Of a stretch of DNA of 64,000 nucleotides, positions 51,745 through 61,023 are shown piece by piece. The first letter of the stretch is position 1; each line of letters begins with the position of its first letter. The position numbers and the translations under genes are program-made. Source of the DNA: DATHGT01 sp035317605. Lineage in GTDB: Bacteria; Methylomirabilota; Methylomirabilia; Rokubacteriales; CSP1-6. The stretch is taken from positions 26,437 to 90,436 of the forward strand of contig DATHGT010000133.1 in NCBI GenBank assembly GCA_035317605.1. Direction: 5' to 3'. The notes below the pieces were generated by a model. It saw only the letters and a program-made list of their open reading frames with translations. It was not told the DNA's origin and searched no databases.

Positions 51745-52617
51745 CTAGTTCATCCCCGGAACGAACGCGTCGCGCCCGGGACGGTACGTCGCCTGCCGCT
51801 GCGCGGGGTTCCGGTTGACGAGCGGACGCGCGTACATCGGGTGCGTGAAGCTGCGCACCTCGTGCTCGATCACGAACAGGCACTTGTTGGTGTCGGGATC
51901 GACGATGTTGCTGAAGCGGTACTGCACGGGGTTGCTCTCCTCGGTCACCAGCCCGCGCTCCTTGAGCTGGGCGTGCGGCCCCGAGAAGTCCGTGATGTAG
52001 ACCGCGATGTGATGGCCGTCGAACTTCGGCAGCTCGTTGGTGGTCTCGCGGAAGATCAGCTCCTGCCCGACTCCGACCTGCACGTGCGCCTCGGCCAGCG
52101 ATCCCACCGGCGTCACCACCGCGGCGGCGCCCATGATCTGCCGATAGAAGCGCGCGATGCCGTCGGCATGCCCGGCGGGGACACAGAACTCGACGTACGG
52201 AACGCCGAGCGTCATGTCGCCCCACTCCGGTCCGGCCGCGTGGCAGCGCAGCTTGTTGCCCCACGGGCAGGTGACCACGACCGCCTTGTCCTCCAGCGAG
52301 CATCCGAACTTGGTGCCGGTCAGCTTCTCCCGCACGGTGGCCAGCCGGTTGGTCAGCGCCTCGAGGTCGGGGACGACGATGCCGATGTGGGCGCGGAACA
52401 CCTGGGGATAGCCGGTGGGCATGTGGAACTGTTGCTTGCCGATGTTGACCCACATGTTCTCGGTGCCGGCCATGAGGTAGGGATCCCGGGTGAATCCCAT
52501 GCCGGTCAGCCAGAAATCCGTGGCCGTGAGCTGGCTCGGAATGCGCACGTTGCAGTGCTCGAGTGCCACGATGTTGCCCACGTTCTCCGCGTTGCGATCG
52601 TACTTGTCCGCCTGCAT
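51745..52617 (-). CDS. VOC (glyoxalase/dioxygenase superfamily) protein
   Basis: A 290-residue protein made of two VOC-type beta-alpha-beta-beta-beta modules: IVALEHCNVRIPSQL and FRAHIGIVVPDLEAL in the first half, VPYVEFCVPAGHADGIARFYRQ and HHIAVYITDF in the second. Metal-ligand His and Glu candidates are present, but I cannot assign a substrate. GGGAGGGG lies seven bases before the ATG at 52617. It runs 32 bp downstream of the FKBP gene's direction partner and ends at a strong terminator. Confidence 0.75.
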   Translation of the reverse strand: MQADKYDRNAENVGNIVALEHCNVRIPSQLTATDFWLTGMGFTRDPYLMAGTENMWVNIGKQQFHMPTGYPQVFRAHIGIVVPDLEALTNRLATVREKLTGTKFGCSLEDKAVVVTCPWGNKLRCHAAGPEWGDMTLGVPYVEFCVPAGHADGIARFYRQIMGAAAVVTPVGSLAEAHVQVGVGQELIFRETTNELPKFDGHHIAVYITDFSGPHAQLKERGLVTEESNPVQYRFSNIVDPDTNKCLFVIEHEVRSFTHPMYARPLVNRNPAQRQATYRPGRDAFVPGMN

Positions 52618-52648
52618 CGTCTCGTCCCCTCCCGTTAGTGTTGGTCCG

Positions 52649-53323
52649 TCACTTGACGATTTCCAGCAGCTCCACTTCGAAGACCAGCGTGGCCCCCGGC
52701 TTGATGCGCGGGGGGGCGCCACGCTCGCCGTACGCCAGGTCGGACGGGCACACCAGCCGGCTCTTGCCCCCGACCTTCATCATCTGCACGCCCTCGGTCC
52801 AGCAGCGAATCACCTGGTTCAGCGGAAACGTCACCGGCTCGCCCCGCTGGAACGAGCTGTCGAACACGGTGCCGTCCGTCAACGTGCCCTGGTAGTGCAC
52901 CTTCACCTTGTCGGTCGCCTTCGGCGATTCACCCGCGCCCGGCTTGAGCATGGTGATGACGAAGCCGGCCGGCGTCTTGGTGGCGCCCTTCTCGGCGGCG
53001 GCCTTGTCCAGGAACGCCTGCCCCGACTTTTTCTCGGCGGCGGCGACCACGGCCAGCCGGGCCTGCTGCAGCTCCTGGATCTTGCCCATGTAAGGCTGGA
53101 CCTCGACCTTCAGCGGCTTCTTCAAAAGGGCATCGGTCATGCCCGCCTTCACCATTTCCAGCTCCGCTTCGGTCAGGGTGAACACGGTGAGGCCTTGCGA
53201 GACGGCGATACCGAGGGCGTAGAGCGTCTTCTGGTCCTCGGTCGTCGGCTCGGGTCCGGCCGCCGCCGCGAAGCTCGCGGCGACCAGCACGGCGAGCAAC
53301 GACGAGGTCACGACTGTCCGCAT
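52649..53323 (-). CDS. Exported FKBP-type peptidyl-prolyl isomerase
   Basis: A 224-residue protein with a signal peptide (VVTSSLLAVLVAASFAAA), an alpha-helical FKBP_N dimerisation domain (about 25-110), and an FKBP domain ending VFEVELLEIVK. Conserved FKBP motifs are VKVHYQGTLTDGTVFDSSF, EGVQMMKVGGK and YGERGAPPRIKPG. It would assist folding in the periplasm, like FkpA or Mip. GGAAGGGAG lies just before the ATG at 53323. Confidence 0.88.
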   Translation of the reverse strand: MRTVVTSSLLAVLVAASFAAAAGPEPTTEDQKTLYALGIAVSQGLTVFTLTEAELEMVKAGMTDALLKKPLKVEVQPYMGKIQELQQARLAVVAAAEKKSGQAFLDKAAAEKGATKTPAGFVITMLKPGAGESPKATDKVKVHYQGTLTDGTVFDSSFQRGEPVTFPLNQVIRCWTEGVQMMKVGGKSRLVCPSDLAYGERGAPPRIKPGATLVFEVELLEIVK

Positions 53324-53385
53324 GGGGCTCCCTTCCGTCCGCACGTTTCGAGGTAGCATACCGCTATTCTCGCTTCGAGGAGACC

Positions 53386-54468
53386 ATGAAGATCCGGAGC
53401 ATCGAGACCACAATATTGAGTGTTCCCACGCCCAAACCCATCGCCCTGGAGTATCCCGAGCATCGCCTGGTGGTGGCCTCGATCGAGACCGACGAGGGAC
53501 CGAGCGGGCTCGGCTACAGCCTCGTGTTCGGCGCCGCCGGCGCGGAGTCGATCCAGGTCTACCTGGAGACCCGGCTCAAGGCGCTGCTCGTCGGCGAAGA
53601 CCCGCTGATGATCGGGCGGCTGTGGGACCGCATGTACCGCCACGATCGCGGCATTCGCCGGCAGGGCGTGGCCGCCTACGCGATCAGCGCGATCGACATC
53701 GGGCTGTGGGACCTCGCGGGCAAGGTCGCGGGCCTGCCGCTCTACAAGCTCTGGGGCGGCGTGCGCGATCGAGTGCCGGTCTACGGCAGCGGCGGGTGGC
53801 CGAAATATCCGCTGGAGGCCGTGATCGAGGAGGCCCAGCGCTACGCGGCCCTCGGCTGCCGCTACTACAAGATGAAGATCCACGACCCCGATCCGCGCGT
53901 GAACCGCCGACGTGTGGAAGCGGTCAAGAAAGCGCTTCCCGAAGGCGTGCGGCTGATGGTCGACGTCAACCAGCGTCTCGACGTGCTCGGCAACATCCAG
54001 CAAGCGCGCCTGCTCGAGGATCTGGACCTGGTCTGGTACGAGGAGCCCGTGACCGCCGACGACCTCGCGGGCTGCGCGGAGGTCGCGCGGTCGATCGCGA
54101 TTCCCGTGGCCACCGGCGAGAACAACTACACGCGCTTCGAGTTCCGCGAGCTGATCGAGCGTCGCGCGGCCCGCTACCTGATGCCCGACGTCTGCCGCGC
54201 CAACGGCTTCAGCGAGACGCTGCGCATCGGCCAGCTCGCCGCCGCGCACCAGGTCGCGGTGTCGCCGCACGTGGTCTACGAGCTGTCGATCCACGTCGTG
54301 GGCGCGCTCGCCAACGGATTTCTCGTCGAGCTGATGGACTGGATGCCCGACGACCTCTTCATCGGTCTTCCTCGCTGCGCGGACGGCCATCTGCCGATCT
54401 CGGACGCGCCCGGCCACGGACTCGCGCTCGTCCCCGGAGCCGCGCAGAAGTATCGCTTCACGCCGTAA
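53386..54468 (+). CDS. Mandelate racemase/muconate-lactonizing enzyme family protein
   Basis: A 360-residue enolase-superfamily enzyme. The catalytic set is visible: Lys162 and Lys164 in YKMKIHD, metal ligands Asp193 (VDVNQR), Glu219 (YEEP) and Glu245 (TGEN), and His295 in VSPHVVYE. With two lysines and the distal histidine the mandelate-racemase subgroup is likely, acting on an acid sugar or hydroxy acid. A sugar-acid dehydratase is equally possible. The ATG at 53386 follows GAGGAGACC. Confidence 0.85.
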   Translation: MKIRSIETTILSVPTPKPIALEYPEHRLVVASIETDEGPSGLGYSLVFGAAGAESIQVYLETRLKALLVGEDPLMIGRLWDRMYRHDRGIRRQGVAAYAISAIDIGLWDLAGKVAGLPLYKLWGGVRDRVPVYGSGGWPKYPLEAVIEEAQRYAALGCRYYKMKIHDPDPRVNRRRVEAVKKALPEGVRLMVDVNQRLDVLGNIQQARLLEDLDLVWYEEPVTADDLAGCAEVARSIAIPVATGENNYTRFEFRELIERRAARYLMPDVCRANGFSETLRIGQLAAAHQVAVSPHVVYELSIHVVGALANGFLVELMDWMPDDLFIGLPRCADGHLPISDAPGHGLALVPGAAQKYRFTP

Positions 54469-54525
54469 CTCGGCGACGGTCGCTGGTGTGCGCCTTGCAA
54501 TTGGTCATGGGCAGGAGGTGCACCC

Positions 54526-55080
54526 ATGCACAAATACATCACCATAGCGGCCGCACTCGCGGTCGGGACGATGTGGTCGATTGGACCAGCGTCCGCGCAG
54601 ACCACCACCACCGACCGGGTGGAGCAAAAAGCGGAGCGGGCGGCCGACAAGACCGAACGCGCCGCCGACAAGGCCGCCGACAAGGCGGAGAGCACCAAAG
54701 AAACGATCAAAGACAAGGCCGAGAACGCGAAAGACACCATCAAGGACAAGGCTGTGCGCGCCAAGGACAACATGAAGGAAAAGTTTGCGCACGCCAAGGA
54801 CAAGATGCGGTCCGCCAACGACCGCATGGTCATGGCGGACACGCGGGCCGCGCAGCAAGCGCTGAAGACTCAGGGCTTCGATCCCGGTCCGATCGACGGC
54901 CGCATGGGCCCGCGCACGAGGGCCGCGCTCAACGACTATCAGCGCAAGAACGACGTGCCGGTGACCGGCATGCTCGATGACGCGACGATGGCCAAGCTGG
55001 AGGTTCGCAGCACTCGCGGCACGGACGTCCCCGCCGCGTCTCCGGCCAACCGACCCGACCCCAAGAAGCAGACGCAGTAG
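54526..55080 (+). CDS. Exported helical protein with peptidoglycan-binding domain
   Basis: A 184-residue protein with a signal peptide ending near ASAQ (residue 25), then a charged 11-mer-like helical region of repeats rich in Ala, Lys, Asp and Glu (about 30-95; KAERAAD, DKAADKAES, KDTIKDK) that resembles LEA-like or apolipoprotein-like coils, then a PG_binding_1 domain (about 103-155; AQQALKTQGFDPGPIDGRMGP). The C-terminus is Pro/Lys-rich. GCAGGAGGTG lies before the ATG. Likely tethered to the cell wall; role unknown. Confidence 0.78.
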   Translation: MHKYITIAAALAVGTMWSIGPASAQTTTTDRVEQKAERAADKTERAADKAADKAESTKETIKDKAENAKDTIKDKAVRAKDNMKEKFAHAKDKMRSANDRMVMADTRAAQQALKTQGFDPGPIDGRMGPRTRAALNDYQRKNDVPVTGMLDDATMAKLEVRSTRGTDVPAASPANRPDPKKQTQ

Positions 55081-55087
55081 CTTTCCT

Positions 55088-55126
55088 CGGAGGGGCGTCG
55101 CCGGCGCGGCCGGCGACGCCCCTCCG
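55088..55126. terminator. Perfect 18-bp hairpin between convergent genes
   Basis: Bases 55088-55105 pair perfectly with 55109-55126 around a 3-base loop. It starts 8 bp after the peptidoglycan-binding gene and ends 3 bp before the stop of the response-regulator gene. No T-tract follows on either strand, so it may block both transcripts or protect their 3' ends. Confidence 0.6.
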
Positions 55127-55128
55127 AA

Positions 55129-56484
55129 TCACCCCTCTTCGTCCTGTCGTTCCAAGATGCGGTAGAGCGTGCGGCGATCGATGCCGAGGAGATCGGCGGC
55201 GCGGACCTTGTTGCCGCCGGTTTCTTCGAGCACGGCGGAGACGTACCAGCGCTTCACTTCTTCGAGCGTCATGCGCGGCGCGGGGAGCTCGGGGGCGCGC
55301 GCGGTCTCGGCGCGAATCTCGGGCGGCAGGTCCTCGGGCAGGATCACCGCCGAGCGCGCCAGCGCCACCGCGCGCTCGACCGCGTGCTCCAGCTCGCGCA
55401 CGTTGCCCGGCCACCGATACCCCGACAGCAGCGCCAGCGCCTCGGGGGTGAAGCCCTCCAGCGACTTCCCCGCCGCCGCCGCGTAGCGCTGCATGAAGTC
55501 GTGGGCCAGGAGCGGAATGTCGGCGCCCCGCTCGCGCAGCGGCGGCATCGCGATCGTCACGCCGTTGAGCCGATAGTAGAGATCCTCCCGGAACGTCCCG
55601 TCCTCGACGCGCTTGCGCAGATCCCGGTTGGTGGCCGCGATGAGCCTCAGGTTCACGGGGATCGGCTCGTTGCCGCCGACCCGACGGAGCACGCGCTCCT
55701 GGAGCACGCGCAGGAGCTTGGCCTGGAGTCCCAGCGGCAGCTCGCCGATCTCGTCGAGGAAGCAGGTGCTGCCGTCCGCGGTCTCCAGCAGTCCGCGCCG
55801 GATTCCCACCGCACCGGTGAAGGCGCCGCGCTCGTGGCCGAACAGCTCGGACTCGAACAGGCTCTCCGGCAGCGCCGCGCAGTCGATGGCCGCGAACGGG
55901 CGCTCGGCGCGGGGGCTCGCGTAGTGGATGGCCCGCGCCACCAGCTCCTTGCCGGTGCCCGTCTCGCCCTGGATGAGCACCGTCGTCTCGAGAGCGGCCA
56001 CGCGCGCGACTAATCTATAGATATCCACCATCTCCGGCGACTGCCCGATGAGCCGCTCCACGCCGTAGCGCCCGCGCAGCTCCTGGCGGAACTCGCGGTT
56101 CTCGCGCACCAGCCGCTGGGTCTCCAGGACGCGTCGCACCGCGAGCTTGATCTCGTCGACGCGGAAGGGCTTGGAGAGATAGTCGTAGGCGCCCTGGCGG
56201 ATGGCCTCGATGGTGGTCTCGATGGCCGCGAACGCGGTGAGGATGAACACGGGCGGCGCCGGGTCGAGGGCGCGGATGCGCGCGAGCACGGCGAGGCCGT
56301 CGACGTCGGGCATGCGCAGGTCGATCAGCGCGACGTCGAAGACCTCGCTCTCGGCCGCGCTGATGGCCTCCGCCCCGCCCGCGGCCGCGCGCACCCGGTA
56401 CCCCTCGCGGGTGAGGACCTCGACCAGCAGCTCGCGGGCCACCGCGTCGTCGTCGGCGACGAGGATGGACGCCGCCGCCATCAT
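55129..56484 (-). CDS. NtrC-family sigma54-dependent response regulator
   Basis: A 451-residue regulator: receiver domain (acidic ADDD near the start, phospho-acceptor Asp55 in ALIDLRMPD, conserved Lys in YLSKPF), AAA+ domain with GETGTGKE, GAFTGA for sigma54 contact, and FLDEIGELP, and a C-terminal Fis-type helix-turn-helix (KVRAADLLGIDRRTLYRIL). It would open sigma54 promoters when phosphorylated by the adjacent kinase. The ATG at 56484 overlaps the kinase stop by 4 bases. Confidence 0.92.
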   Translation of the reverse strand: MMAAASILVADDDAVARELLVEVLTREGYRVRAAAGGAEAISAAESEVFDVALIDLRMPDVDGLAVLARIRALDPAPPVFILTAFAAIETTIEAIRQGAYDYLSKPFRVDEIKLAVRRVLETQRLVRENREFRQELRGRYGVERLIGQSPEMVDIYRLVARVAALETTVLIQGETGTGKELVARAIHYASPRAERPFAAIDCAALPESLFESELFGHERGAFTGAVGIRRGLLETADGSTCFLDEIGELPLGLQAKLLRVLQERVLRRVGGNEPIPVNLRLIAATNRDLRKRVEDGTFREDLYYRLNGVTIAMPPLRERGADIPLLAHDFMQRYAAAAGKSLEGFTPEALALLSGYRWPGNVRELEHAVERAVALARSAVILPEDLPPEIRAETARAPELPAPRMTLEEVKRWYVSAVLEETGGNKVRAADLLGIDRRTLYRILERQDEEG

Positions 56485-58007
56485 GCGCCGTCTCGTCCGA
56501 GCGGCAACACGACCCGGAAGGTGCTGCCCTTCCCTTCCGCGCCCTCCAGCTCGATGCGTCCGCGGTGGTCGCGCACGATCTCCGCCGAGATGAACAGGCC
56601 GAGCCCGGTGCCCCGCCCCGGCTCCTTGGTGGAGAAGAAGGGGTCGAAGATCCGCTTGCGGTCGGCCTCCCCGATCCCGCAGCCGGTGTCGCTCACTTCC
56701 AGCGTCACTTCGCCGGCGAGCCCGCGCGTCGCCACGTCGATGCGGCCGCCGCGCGGCGTCGCGTCCATGGCGTTGGTCAAGAGGTTCAGCACGACCTGCT
56801 GGAGCTGATCGCCGTGGCCGACGAGCCGGGGCAGTTCGGCGTCGGCGTCGACGTGCAACGACACCCCCGCCGCGGAGGCGACCGGCCGCACCAGCTCCGA
56901 GGTCTCCCGCACGATCCGGTTGAGATCGACGGACACCTTTTGCTCTGGCGGGCGCCGGGTCAGGTCGAGGAGCTGGGAGATGATCTCGGTCACCCGTCGC
57001 AGCTGGCTGCCGATGATGGTGAGTCGCCGCTCGGCCCCGTCGGTCACGCCGTCGCGCGCCAGGTCCTCGCGGAGCAGCTCGAGGTGTCCCATCACCGAGT
57101 GCAGCGGCGTGCCCACCTCGTGAGCGACCTCGGCCATGATCCGTCCCGACAGGGCCAGGCGCTCGGCGTGACTCAGGTTGCGCTGGGTGGCGAAGAGCAG
57201 CTCGTGCAGCCGCTCGACCTCGTGGTAGCGGCGCTCCAGCTCCTCGGTGGCGGCGGTGATCTTCGACCGCAGCTCTTCGTTGAAGGCCTGGGTGCGCACG
57301 ATCATGGCGTCGAAGTGACCCCCGAGCACGCCGAACTCGTCGGCCGATTTCAGATTGACGGCCGCCGGCTCCTTGCGAGCGACCGCGTCGATGGCCCGCA
57401 TGAACCGGCCGATCGGACGCTTCACGATCCAGTGCACGGCGATCCCCATCAGCAGGCCCATGACCAGCACCGACGCGGCCGTGAGCAGCAGCACCAGCGT
57501 GCGGGCGCGCCCCTCGCGCGCGTCGAATCGCCCCAGCGAGAACTTGGCCGCGACCCCGGCGACCACGACGCCGTCGAGCGTGATGGGCGCCATGACTTCC
57601 CAGTGGCGCTCGCCGCCGGCGCTCTTCACGAGCCGCGAGACGATCCGCCCGCGCTGCACCCGATCGGTGTCGCCGGGCGTGAACGGCAGCCGGCTCTGCG
57701 GCCGGCTGGTGGCGATCAGGAGGCTCGCGTCCTCGGAGGCGAAGCGCACGATGTCGAGCTGGAGCACGCTCCGGCGCACCTTCATGATCTGCTGGATCTT
57801 GCGATCGAGCAGCGGCCCCGGGGTGAGGTCATGATGGTCGCCGATGGTGGCGGCCAGCTCGCGGGCGAAGAAGACGGCCCGTTCCCGGAGATCCTCCTCC
57901 ACCCACGTGCGCGACAGGTGCAGCCCGAGCAGGGTGAAGCCGAACGAGACCACCACGAGGATCAGGAGGCTGATCAGGACGAGCTTGGCCCGGACCCCGA
58001 TGCGCAT
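56481..58007 (-). CDS. Membrane sensor histidine kinase
   Basis: A 508-residue kinase: membrane segments near 9-30 and 170-192 flank a 140-residue periplasmic sensor of the single-CHASE/dCACHE-like size; a HAMP domain follows near 193-245, then a coiled coil, the phospho-acceptor His296 in AEVAHEVGTPLHS, N box NLLTNAMDATP, G1 DTGCGIG and G2 GRGTGLGLFIS. It is the partner of the NtrC-type regulator. It begins 15 bp after the TctC gene, so both are probably cotranscribed. Confidence 0.9.
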   Translation of the reverse strand: MRIGVRAKLVLISLLILVVVSFGFTLLGLHLSRTWVEEDLRERAVFFARELAATIGDHHDLTPGPLLDRKIQQIMKVRRSVLQLDIVRFASEDASLLIATSRPQSRLPFTPGDTDRVQRGRIVSRLVKSAGGERHWEVMAPITLDGVVVAGVAAKFSLGRFDAREGRARTLVLLLTAASVLVMGLLMGIAVHWIVKRPIGRFMRAIDAVARKEPAAVNLKSADEFGVLGGHFDAMIVRTQAFNEELRSKITAATEELERRYHEVERLHELLFATQRNLSHAERLALSGRIMAEVAHEVGTPLHSVMGHLELLREDLARDGVTDGAERRLTIIGSQLRRVTEIISQLLDLTRRPPEQKVSVDLNRIVRETSELVRPVASAAGVSLHVDADAELPRLVGHGDQLQQVVLNLLTNAMDATPRGGRIDVATRGLAGEVTLEVSDTGCGIGEADRKRIFDPFFSTKEPGRGTGLGLFISAEIVRDHRGRIELEGAEGKGSTFRVVLPLGRDGA

Positions 58008-58022
58008 GCCCTTCAGTCCATT

Positions 58023-58979
58023 CTATTTCCGGAGTCCGAGCTTGTCGGCGACTTTCGCCACGACCGCGGCTTCCTGCGCGAGGAGCCGGGCCGTCTCCTC
58101 GCCGGTGTGATAGAAGCCCTGCATCCCGGCCTTGTCGAGCGCGCCGACCACCGCGGGATCCTTCGCGGCCTGGTTGAAGGCGCGGGTCAGCGCGTCGACC
58201 ACGGGCTTGGGCGTGCGGGCCGGCACGTAGATCCCCATCCAGATGTTCAGCGACGCCTCCGGGAACCCCTTCTCGGCCATCGTCGGCACCTGGGGAAAAT
58301 CGGCCAGGCGCTTGGGTGCCGTCGTCACCAGCGGGATCAGGTCGCCCGAGCGGATCAGCGGGGCCAGCGAGCCGAACCCGCTGGTGGCGACGTTGACGTG
58401 CCCGCCCAGGATCGCGTTCTTGACCGGGCCCGTGCCCTGGAACGGCACGTGGGTGACGTCGACGCCGAAGGCCTGCTTGAACAGCTCCATGGTGAAGAAG
58501 GACACGGTGCCCAGGCCGGCTGATCCATAGGTGAGCTTACCGGGGTTCTTCTTCGCATGCTCCACGAACTCCTCGAGGGTCCGGGCCGGCCCCCCGGACC
58601 GAACGGTGATGACCCCGAGGTCCGCCGCGTAGGCGCCGATGGGGATGAAGTCGCCCGTCTTGTAGGTGACGTCCTTGAGGACCACGGGGCTGATCGTGAA
58701 GGCGGCGTTGGTGGAGTTGTAGATCACCGAGCCGTCGGGCCGGGCCCTGGCCACGTAGTCGGCGCCGACCGATCCGCCGCCGCCGGTCTTGTTCACCACC
58801 GCGATGGGCACGCCGAGGAGCTGCGACAGCTTCGGGGCCAGGATGCGCGCGGAGGCGTCGGCGGGACCGCCGGCCGGGAACGAGACGATCATCTCGACGT
58901 CGCGCACGGGATAGTCGGCGGACCACGCACGGCCGCCGCCGAGCGACAGGAGGGCCACGAGCACAACCACCTTACGCAT
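58023..58979 (-). CDS. TctC-family periplasmic binding protein (Bug)
   Basis: A 318-residue exported substrate-binding protein. Signal peptide 1-20, then YPVRDVEMIVSFPAGGPADASAR, the hallmark TctC/Bug N-terminus with the ligand-binding loop, and later GSAGLGTVSFFTMELFKQAFG and VPFQGTGPV. Bug proteins bind carboxylated small molecules for tripartite tricarboxylate transporters. No TctA or TctB membrane genes are nearby, so it is an orphan. It overlaps the LLM gene by 8 bases and lies 15 bp before the kinase. Confidence 0.88.
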   Translation of the reverse strand: MRKVVVLVALLSLGGGRAWSADYPVRDVEMIVSFPAGGPADASARILAPKLSQLLGVPIAVVNKTGGGGSVGADYVARARPDGSVIYNSTNAAFTISPVVLKDVTYKTGDFIPIGAYAADLGVITVRSGGPARTLEEFVEHAKKNPGKLTYGSAGLGTVSFFTMELFKQAFGVDVTHVPFQGTGPVKNAILGGHVNVATSGFGSLAPLIRSGDLIPLVTTAPKRLADFPQVPTMAEKGFPEASLNIWMGIYVPARTPKPVVDALTRAFNQAAKDPAVVGALDKAGMQGFYHTGEETARLLAQEAAVVAKVADKLGLRK

Positions 58980-59988
58980 GCGAGTCTCCTTTCGCGAACG
59001 GAGGCATCACGTCGCGGGCGAACCAGTCCATCTGCTCCAGCATCTCGCCGACGGTGTCGTGGGGAAACTGGAGCGCGCACAGGTGATCGACGCCGGCCTC
59101 GCGCAGGAACGCGATCGTCTCTCCCACGCTCTCGGGGCTGCCGATGAGATTGTTGGCCTCGGCCAGCGCGGGATCGCGTCCGGAGTGGGCGAGCGATCGG
59201 CGGTGCTGCACCATCCCGGTCGCTCGGTAGCGGGCCGCGGCCGCTTCCGCCGTGCGGCCGAGATGCAGCGTGAACTGCACCGCCGCTTCCACCTCGCGGG
59301 GATCGCGGCCCGCTTCCGCGGTGAGCCGGCGGAGCAGCGCGGTCCGCGATTTGATTTCGTCGAGCGGACGCCATCCCGGCAGCCAGCCCTGGCCGAATCG
59401 CGCGGCGCGCGCGACGGCGGCCTCGTTGTGGCCGCCGATATAGATCGGCAGCGGCCGCTGCACGGGCTTGGGATGCAGCTCGAGCTTCTCGAACGCGTAG
59501 TGCGCGCCGGCGTGGCTGGCCGTGCGCTCGGTCAGCAGCAGGCGAAGGGCGTGCAGGCCCTCGTCGAGGAGATCACCACGGCGCGCGGTCGCCCGGCGCG
59601 GCCAGTGCGCCTCGAACTCTTCTCGGTAGGCGCCGAGACCGACGGCGAGCACGACCCGACCGCCGGTGAGCTGATCGAGCGTCGCGACCTGCTTGGCCAG
59701 CAGCACCGGATCGCGCAGCGGCAACACCAGCACGGCCGTGCCCAGCCGAACCCGCCGCGTGTGAGCGCCCACCGTGGCGAGCGTGATCAGCACCTCGTAG
59801 AAGTTCGGCGGCTCGCTCCACTTCGTCCGCACGTACGGCGCCGCCGTGACGTGGTCGTTGCCCCACACCGCGTCGTACCCCAGCCGCTCCGCCGCCTGCG
59901 CGAGCCGCACGAAGTCCTCCGGCCGGGCAAACGGAATCGGATTCACCAACCCCTCGGTACACGTCGGCAACTGAATGCTGAAGCGCAT
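58972..59988 (-). CDS. LLM-class flavin-dependent oxidoreductase
   Basis: A 338-residue luciferase-like (F420 or FMN dependent) oxidoreductase: FSIQLPTCTEG, AERLGYDAVWGNDHV, RVRLGTAVLVLPLRDPVLLAKQ (key residues TAVLVLPLRDP), LAVGLGAYREEFEA and PIYIGGHNEAA. The TIM-barrel markers are all present. Substrate unknown; the operon suggests oxidative breakdown of a small organic acid or related compound. Start is the ATG at 59988. Confidence 0.87.
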   Translation of the reverse strand: MRFSIQLPTCTEGLVNPIPFARPEDFVRLAQAAERLGYDAVWGNDHVTAAPYVRTKWSEPPNFYEVLITLATVGAHTRRVRLGTAVLVLPLRDPVLLAKQVATLDQLTGGRVVLAVGLGAYREEFEAHWPRRATARRGDLLDEGLHALRLLLTERTASHAGAHYAFEKLELHPKPVQRPLPIYIGGHNEAAVARAARFGQGWLPGWRPLDEIKSRTALLRRLTAEAGRDPREVEAAVQFTLHLGRTAEAAAARYRATGMVQHRRSLAHSGRDPALAEANNLIGSPESVGETIAFLREAGVDHLCALQFPHDTVGEMLEQMDWFARDVMPPFAKGDSHA

Positions 59989-59997
59989 GCGCTCCAG

Positions 59998-61023
59998 CTA
60001 ACAGGTGATCGCGCCGCGGCCGAGAAGCGTATGGGCGCGCAGCTTGGCGTTCAGATCGGCGACGCGCTCGAGCGGGACCACCTCGGAGACCACGGGCTTG
60101 ATCTTGCCCTCAGCGACCAGCTCGGCCGCGCGCGAGACTTCCCAGCGGGACGCGTAGCGGCTGCCGAGCACGCTGACCTCGTCGCGGACGAACTGCCGCG
60201 GGGACGCGTCGATGGTCGCGCCCGCGAACGTGGTGAGCATGATCAGTCGCCCGCGCTTGTCGAGCGCGTCGAGACAGAACGCGAGGGTCTCGCGCCGGCC
60301 CACGAGATCGATGGCCGCTGTCACGCCCGTCGGCGCGGCCGCCCGCAGCGCCTCGCGCGCGTCCGCAGCTTTGAAGTCGATGGTCGCGGAAGCGCCCAGC
60401 TCGCGGGCGGCGGCGAGCTTGGCCGCGTCGACGTCGACCCCGATCACGGTGGCGCCGAACAGCCTGGACATCTGCACCATGTGGATGCCGACCCCGCCCG
60501 CCGCGCCCATCACCATCACGACGTCGGTCGGCCCGATGGAGGCCCGGCGGTTGACGTGCAGCGGAGTGGCGATCGCGTCGATGACCGCGGTGGCCTCGAC
60601 GGAGGTGAGACGCTCCGGCACGGGCAGGCAGTTGAAGGCGGGCAGCACCGCGTACTCCGCGTAGCCGCCGTTGGTGACGACCCCGACGTTGCCGCGCAGG
60701 TTGCGGCACAGCGGCTCGTGCGCGAGCCGGCAGTAATCGCAGTGGCCGCAGGCGAGGTAGAAGTACGCCATCACCCGCTCGCCCACGCGCGGCGCGTGCA
60801 CCTCGGGACCGACCTCGGCGACCGTCCCCACGAATTCGTGGCCGGGCACACGCGGCAACAGCTCGGGCCGGCGGTCCATGTTGCCGTTCATGTAATTCAG
60901 CACGGTCAGCCCGACCCCGCACGCTTCGACGCGGATCAGCACCTCGCCGCGGCCGGGCGCCGGCGTGGCGATCTTCTCGTGGGCGAGCGCGTCGCCCCAC
61001 GCGTGCAGCACCTGGGCGTTCAT
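59998..61023 (-). CDS. Zinc-dependent alcohol dehydrogenase (MDR family)
   Basis: A 341-residue medium-chain dehydrogenase. The GHEFVG motif carries the catalytic His/Glu, the structural-zinc cysteines lie in CGHCDYCRLAHEPLC, and the NAD(P) motif is GAAGGVGIH. The position that usually holds the first catalytic Cys reads ACGVGLTVLNY, so the catalytic metal site keeps Cys but lacks the usual CH pair after it. The ATG at 61023 overlaps the cupin stop. Confidence 0.87.
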   Translation of the reverse strand: MNAQVLHAWGDALAHEKIATPAPGRGEVLIRVEACGVGLTVLNYMNGNMDRRPELLPRVPGHEFVGTVAEVGPEVHAPRVGERVMAYFYLACGHCDYCRLAHEPLCRNLRGNVGVVTNGGYAEYAVLPAFNCLPVPERLTSVEATAVIDAIATPLHVNRRASIGPTDVVMVMGAAGGVGIHMVQMSRLFGATVIGVDVDAAKLAAARELGASATIDFKAADAREALRAAAPTGVTAAIDLVGRRETLAFCLDALDKRGRLIMLTTFAGATIDASPRQFVRDEVSVLGSRYASRWEVSRAAELVAEGKIKPVVSEVVPLERVADLNAKLRAHTLLGRGAITC

